A DNA stretch of 7,910 bases, taken from Actinomycetes bacterium (GTDB lineage Bacteria; Actinomycetota; Acidimicrobiia; Acidimicrobiales; Palsa-688). The position numbers and the translations under genes are program-made. Numbering within the stretch: the stretch's first letter is position 1; the number at the start of each line of letters is the position of its first letter. Of the stretch, positions 6,228 through 7,910 are shown piece after piece. Where the stretch lies: positions 1-7,910 of the forward strand of contig JAKAXG010000181.1 in assembly GCA_021827225.1 (NCBI GenBank), given 5' to 3'. The notes under the pieces were generated by a model. It worked only from the letters and a program-made list of their open reading frames with translations. It was not told the origin of the DNA and did no database searches.

Positions 6228-6557
6228 ATGGTCGATACAACGCTGGGTGACGTGGCCGCAGCCGCCGATCAGGTGGCAGAGGACCAGAAGCAGGTGGCCC
6301 GAATGGCGCGCACGATGCAACGACAGCGCGATCGGGGCTGGTCATGGGCACAGATCCTCGACCGCCAGCGCGCTTCGGGGGTCGTGGACCTGCTGCGACG
6401 GAGCCGCCACCTGATCACCAGGACCACCACGGGCCTGACGGTGACGCTCGCCCGACAGCTCAGCGCCGAGGGCGAGACCCGCCGGGAGATCGCCCGCCGG
6501 CTCGGGATCACCCATCAGCGGGTCACCACGCTGTTGAACCATCACCACCTCGAGTAG
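6228..6557 (+). CDS. Small helix-turn-helix regulator
   Basis: The 109-residue protein is helical and charged. Residues 1-60 contain an Arg/Gln-rich segment with RGWSWAQIL. The C-terminal part (about 75-105) reads as a sigma-region-4-like helix-turn-helix: EGETRREIARRLGITHQRVTTLLN has the conserved IA, the LGIT turn and the RV recognition helix. I know of short actinobacterial HTH proteins with this layout but cannot assign a named family. ATG 6228 has AAGGAG just upstream, with a rather short spacing; in-frame GTG 6210 (six more residues) is an alternative. The SigF-type promoter ending at 6186 rules out starts further upstream for that transcript. It begins a cassette with an anti-sigma ATPase 18 bp downstream, so it may bind the promoter-spacer palindrome or act with the sigma factor. 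Confidence 0.75.
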   Translation: MVDTTLGDVAAAADQVAEDQKQVARMARTMQRQRDRGWSWAQILDRQRASGVVDLLRRSRHLITRTTTGLTVTLARQLSAEGETRREIARRLGITHQRVTTLLNHHHLE

Positions 6558-6575
6558 CCGGGGAGAGGGCGGGGT

Positions 6576-7040
6576 TTGCGCATCGAGATAAGCCTGTGCC
6601 TGCCCCGCGACGCGGCGACCGTCTCCTTGGTGCGCGGTGCGGTGGTCAACACGCTCCTGCTGTTCGGGGTGGACCCCGACTGCGCCGACGACATCCGTCT
6701 GGCCGTCAGCGAGGCGGTCGCCAACGTGGTGAGCCACGCCGTCAGCGAGGACGAGTACGAGGTATCCCTGGCGGTGGACGAGCGGACGTGCGCGATCAGC
6801 GTGAAGAACACGGGCGCCGGCTTCGACGCCGGTGCCCTCAACGGGGTGATGCCCTCGCCGGACTCGGCCCGGGGGCGAGGTGTGGCCATCATGAAAGCAG
6901 TGATGGACGCGGTGAACCTGACGTCGTCGCCCGAGGAGGGCACCCTGGTCCGCCTGGTGAGGGATATCAGGGTCAGCGACGACGGGCCCCTGGCCCGCCT
7001 CCAGCGCCAGAGCGGGCCGGCCGGTCCGCAGGGGCGTTGA
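6576..7040 (+). CDS. RsbW/SpoIIAB-like anti-sigma factor (HATPase_c_2 serine kinase fold)
   Basis: The 154-residue product has the GHKL ATPase fold of anti-sigma serine kinases, which hold a SigB/SigF-type sigma factor inactive. The N box is RLAVSEAVANVVSHA with Glu46 and Asn50. The G1 box is VKNTGAGFD (76-84) and the G2 region is RGRGVAIMKAVMDAV (99-113), followed by EGTLVRLVR (121-129). The G1 Asp that normally contacts adenine is Asn78, which may change nucleotide affinity. The start is TTG 6576, supported by GGGAGAGGG (6561-6569) six bases upstream and by the family-like N-terminus MRIEISLCLP. A Pro/Gly/Arg-rich tail of about 22 residues follows the fold. The next gene, in the same frame 159 bp downstream, looks like a sigma factor, the classical rsbW-sigB order. 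No STAS-domain antagonist (RsbV) is in the window. Confidence 0.85.
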   Translation: MRIEISLCLPRDAATVSLVRGAVVNTLLLFGVDPDCADDIRLAVSEAVANVVSHAVSEDEYEVSLAVDERTCAISVKNTGAGFDAGALNGVMPSPDSARGRGVAIMKAVMDAVNLTSSPEEGTLVRLVRDIRVSDDGPLARLQRQSGPAGPQGR

Positions 7041-7054
7041 CCACGAGGTTGGTC

Positions 7055-7080
7055 GTTAACGCCGGGCGGGCAGCGGGTAT
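7055..7080 (+). promoter_or_regulatory. Second candidate SigB/SigF-type promoter, upstream of the sigma gene
   Basis: GTTA (7055-7058) and GGGTAT (7075-7080) are 16 bases apart, giving a perfect -10 box and one mismatch in the -35 box. It lies in the 159-bp gap between the anti-sigma and sigma genes and could make extra sigma factor independently of its antagonist. The weaker -35 makes this less sure than the promoter at 6160-6186. Confidence 0.4.
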
Positions 7081-7082
7081 CC

Positions 7083-7113
7083 GAATCTCAAGCTGAGATT
7101 CCCAAGCTGAGAT
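7083..7113. repeat. Inverted repeat with an overlapping direct repeat before the sigma gene
   Basis: GAATCTCA-agc-TGAGATTC (7083-7101) is a perfect 8-bp inverted repeat with a 3-bp centre. Its right half overlaps the first copy of CAAGCTGAGAT (7089-7099), which recurs at 7103-7113. It lies just downstream of the GGGTAT box, so it could be an operator or an mRNA leader hairpin. No T-run follows, so it is not a standard terminator. Confidence 0.5.
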
Positions 7114-7185
7114 CGGAATCCCCGGTCAGGAATCGGTCGGTCAGGGTGGGCCCCAATCCGCCTCGCACTGGCCCGGTGTGGACAC

Positions 7186-7190
7186 GGAGG
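7186..7190 (+). promoter_or_regulatory. Ribosome binding site that sets the start of the sigma-fusion gene
   Basis: GGAGG lies 9 bases before GTG 7200 and decides the start, since the frame is open all the way back to the anti-sigma stop at 7040. The other in-frame GTG, at 7176, has no such site. Confidence 0.65.
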
Positions 7191-7199
7191 TCGGGCGCC

Positions 7200-7910
7200 G
7201 TGGGTTGGTTGGTCGACGAGTGGCCCTTCTTGTGCCAGCAGCTCATACCGATGGTCAGGACCGCGGCGCCCCACGGTCCGCTCAGTGCGGCGGTGTGCGG
7301 CTCGCCGCGCAACGCCGTCTCTCTCGCGCTCGCGATGTCCTCGGTCTCGGGAGAGGGCGGCCGGTTCGAGGTGTTCCTGTGCCCGGCGCCGGCGTACTCG
7401 GACCCTGTGGCCTTCTCCCCGGTCGAGATGATCCGCCTGGCCCGCCAGGTCGGCGGCACCGATCTCGATCGCGACGGTCGGCGAGGTCTTCCCACCCGGA
7501 AGCTGCTCGAGAAGGTGGCGCTGGGGGCCCCCGACCGGGCGGTCGACCTGGTGGTCATCGGAGCCGGACCCGCCAGGCCGTGCCTGACCGGCGTGCTCGG
7601 CCATCTGCGCCGGGGCGGGCGGGTGTTCATGCAGGACGGAGACGCCGCCGACCGGCTCGACCGGGGCCAGTTCCGGGTGATCGATTCCGACGGGCGGCTC
7701 GCCGAGAGGATCGCCGGCCCGGAAGGCGTCGCCCCGGCGTCTGATGGCGGCCCGGCGTGTGATGGTGGCCCGGCATCTGATGGCGGCCCGGCGTGTGATG
7801 GCGGCCCGGGACGGCCGACTCTGGCGCGGATCGTCACCCAGGCGGAGCTGATCAAGTCGCACTACCCGCTGGCCCGGGGGATGGCCCGGCGGTACTGCCG
7901 GGTGGCGAGC
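7200..7910 (+). CDS. Putative SigB/SigF-type sigma factor with a CheR-like N-terminal domain (3' end beyond window)
   Basis: The frame is open from the anti-sigma stop to the right edge; from GTG 7200 it gives 237 residues. Residues 1-165 have no clear family. They follow the layout of a CheR/class I methyltransferase domain: PFLCQQLIP, then SAAVCGSPRNAVSLALA (33-45) where CheR has its SAM motif GCxTGEExYSLA, then DLVVIG (116-121) and LRRGGRVFMQDGD (136-148), like the late strands DxIFCRN and LxPGGxLF. The SAM motif is not conserved, so binding is doubtful. Residues 179-202 are a tandem repeat linker. The last stretch, ELIKSHYPLARGMARRY (216-232), matches sigma-70 region 2.1 of the SigB/SigF type. 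Position after an RsbW-like gene supports a sigma factor. The sigma core (regions 2.2-4) lies outside the window, so the fusion is probable, not certain. Confidence 0.65.
   Translation, partial: MGWLVDEWPFLCQQLIPMVRTAAPHGPLSAAVCGSPRNAVSLALAMSSVSGEGGRFEVFLCPAPAYSDPVAFSPVEMIRLARQVGGTDLDRDGRRGLPTRKLLEKVALGAPDRAVDLVVIGAGPARPCLTGVLGHLRRGGRVFMQDGDAADRLDRGQFRVIDSDGRLAERIAGPEGVAPASDGGPACDGGPASDGGPACDGGPGRPTLARIVTQAELIKSHYPLARGMARRYCRVAS
7734..7805 (+). repeat. Four 18-bp tandem repeats encoding a PASDGG/PACDGG linker
   Basis: Four in-frame copies of CCGGCGTCTGATGGCGGC with a few substitutions encode PASDGG, PACDGG, PASDGG, PACDGG. Copies 1 and 3 carry Ser and copies 2 and 4 carry Cys, so the array is best read as a 36-bp unit duplicated once, with two base differences between the halves. 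The Gly/Asp/Pro-rich product looks like a flexible linker between the N-terminal domain and the sigma domain, and it exposes two cysteines 12 residues apart (187 and 199). Copy number may vary between strains. Confidence 0.9.

Noticed and set aside
7056..7862. Minus-strand open frames and a plus-strand frame (7178-7744) over the sigma-fusion gene
   Set aside because: They are Arg/Pro-rich shadows of the open frame starting at GTG 7200, which has the good ribosome site and sigma-like sequence.
1..7910. tRNA, rRNA, CRISPR array, insertion sequence or phage signs
   Set aside because: No clover-leaf, rRNA signature, spaced direct-repeat array, transposase motif or terminal inverted repeat was seen on reading both strands.

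Overview
The window is GC-rich throughout, with strong G/C third-position bias, frequent GTG and TTG starts and clear GGAGG-type ribosome binding sites. The protein set points to a high-GC actinobacterium: a eukaryote-like type II sulfide:quinone oxidoreductase, a CstB-like persulfide enzyme, and an anti-sigma/sigma pair of the SigB/SigF kind. I cannot place it more precisely than that.

Region 1 (1-1682) holds two divergent paralogues of the dihydrodipicolinate synthase/N-acetylneuraminate lyase (DapA) aldolase family, head to head around a 226-bp gap. The plus-strand copy (795-1682) keeps the Schiff-base lysine. The minus-strand copy, cut by the left window edge, has histidine at that position and has also lost the second threonine of the TTGE/STGE motif, so it is probably not a working class I aldolase.

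Region 2 (1690-5860, minus strand) is a compact five-gene sulfide/persulfide operon. In transcription order it encodes a single-domain rhodanese, a CstB-like metallo-beta-lactamase persulfide dioxygenase/double-rhodanese fusion, a second rhodanese (GTGA start/stop overlap), a TauE/SafE sulfite exporter and a type II SQR. Together they could oxidise H2S to persulfide (SQR), move and oxidise the sulfane sulfur (rhodaneses and CstB-like protein) and export sulfite (TauE). The promoter region carries two G/C-tract palindromes of the type bound by CsoR/CstR-family repressors. No such repressor is encoded in the window.

Region 3 (5861-6227) is a 367-bp divergent regulatory region. Besides the two CsoR-type sites it holds, on the plus strand, a close match to a SigB/SigF-type promoter (GTTT-N17-GGGTAT) whose spacer is almost exactly filled by a 6-4-6 inverted repeat.

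Region 4 (6228-7910, plus strand) is a regulatory cassette: a small helix-turn-helix protein, an RsbW/SpoIIAB-like anti-sigma ATPase with an Asn in its adenine-binding box, and a gene running off the right edge. The last gene is the most unusual: about 165 residues resembling a degenerate CheR/Rossmann methyltransferase domain, then a tandem-repeat linker (PASDGG/PACDGG), then what looks like the start of sigma-70 region 2. This appears to be an alternative sigma factor with an unfamiliar N-terminal domain, preceded by its anti-sigma factor and by SigF-type promoters that suggest autoregulation.
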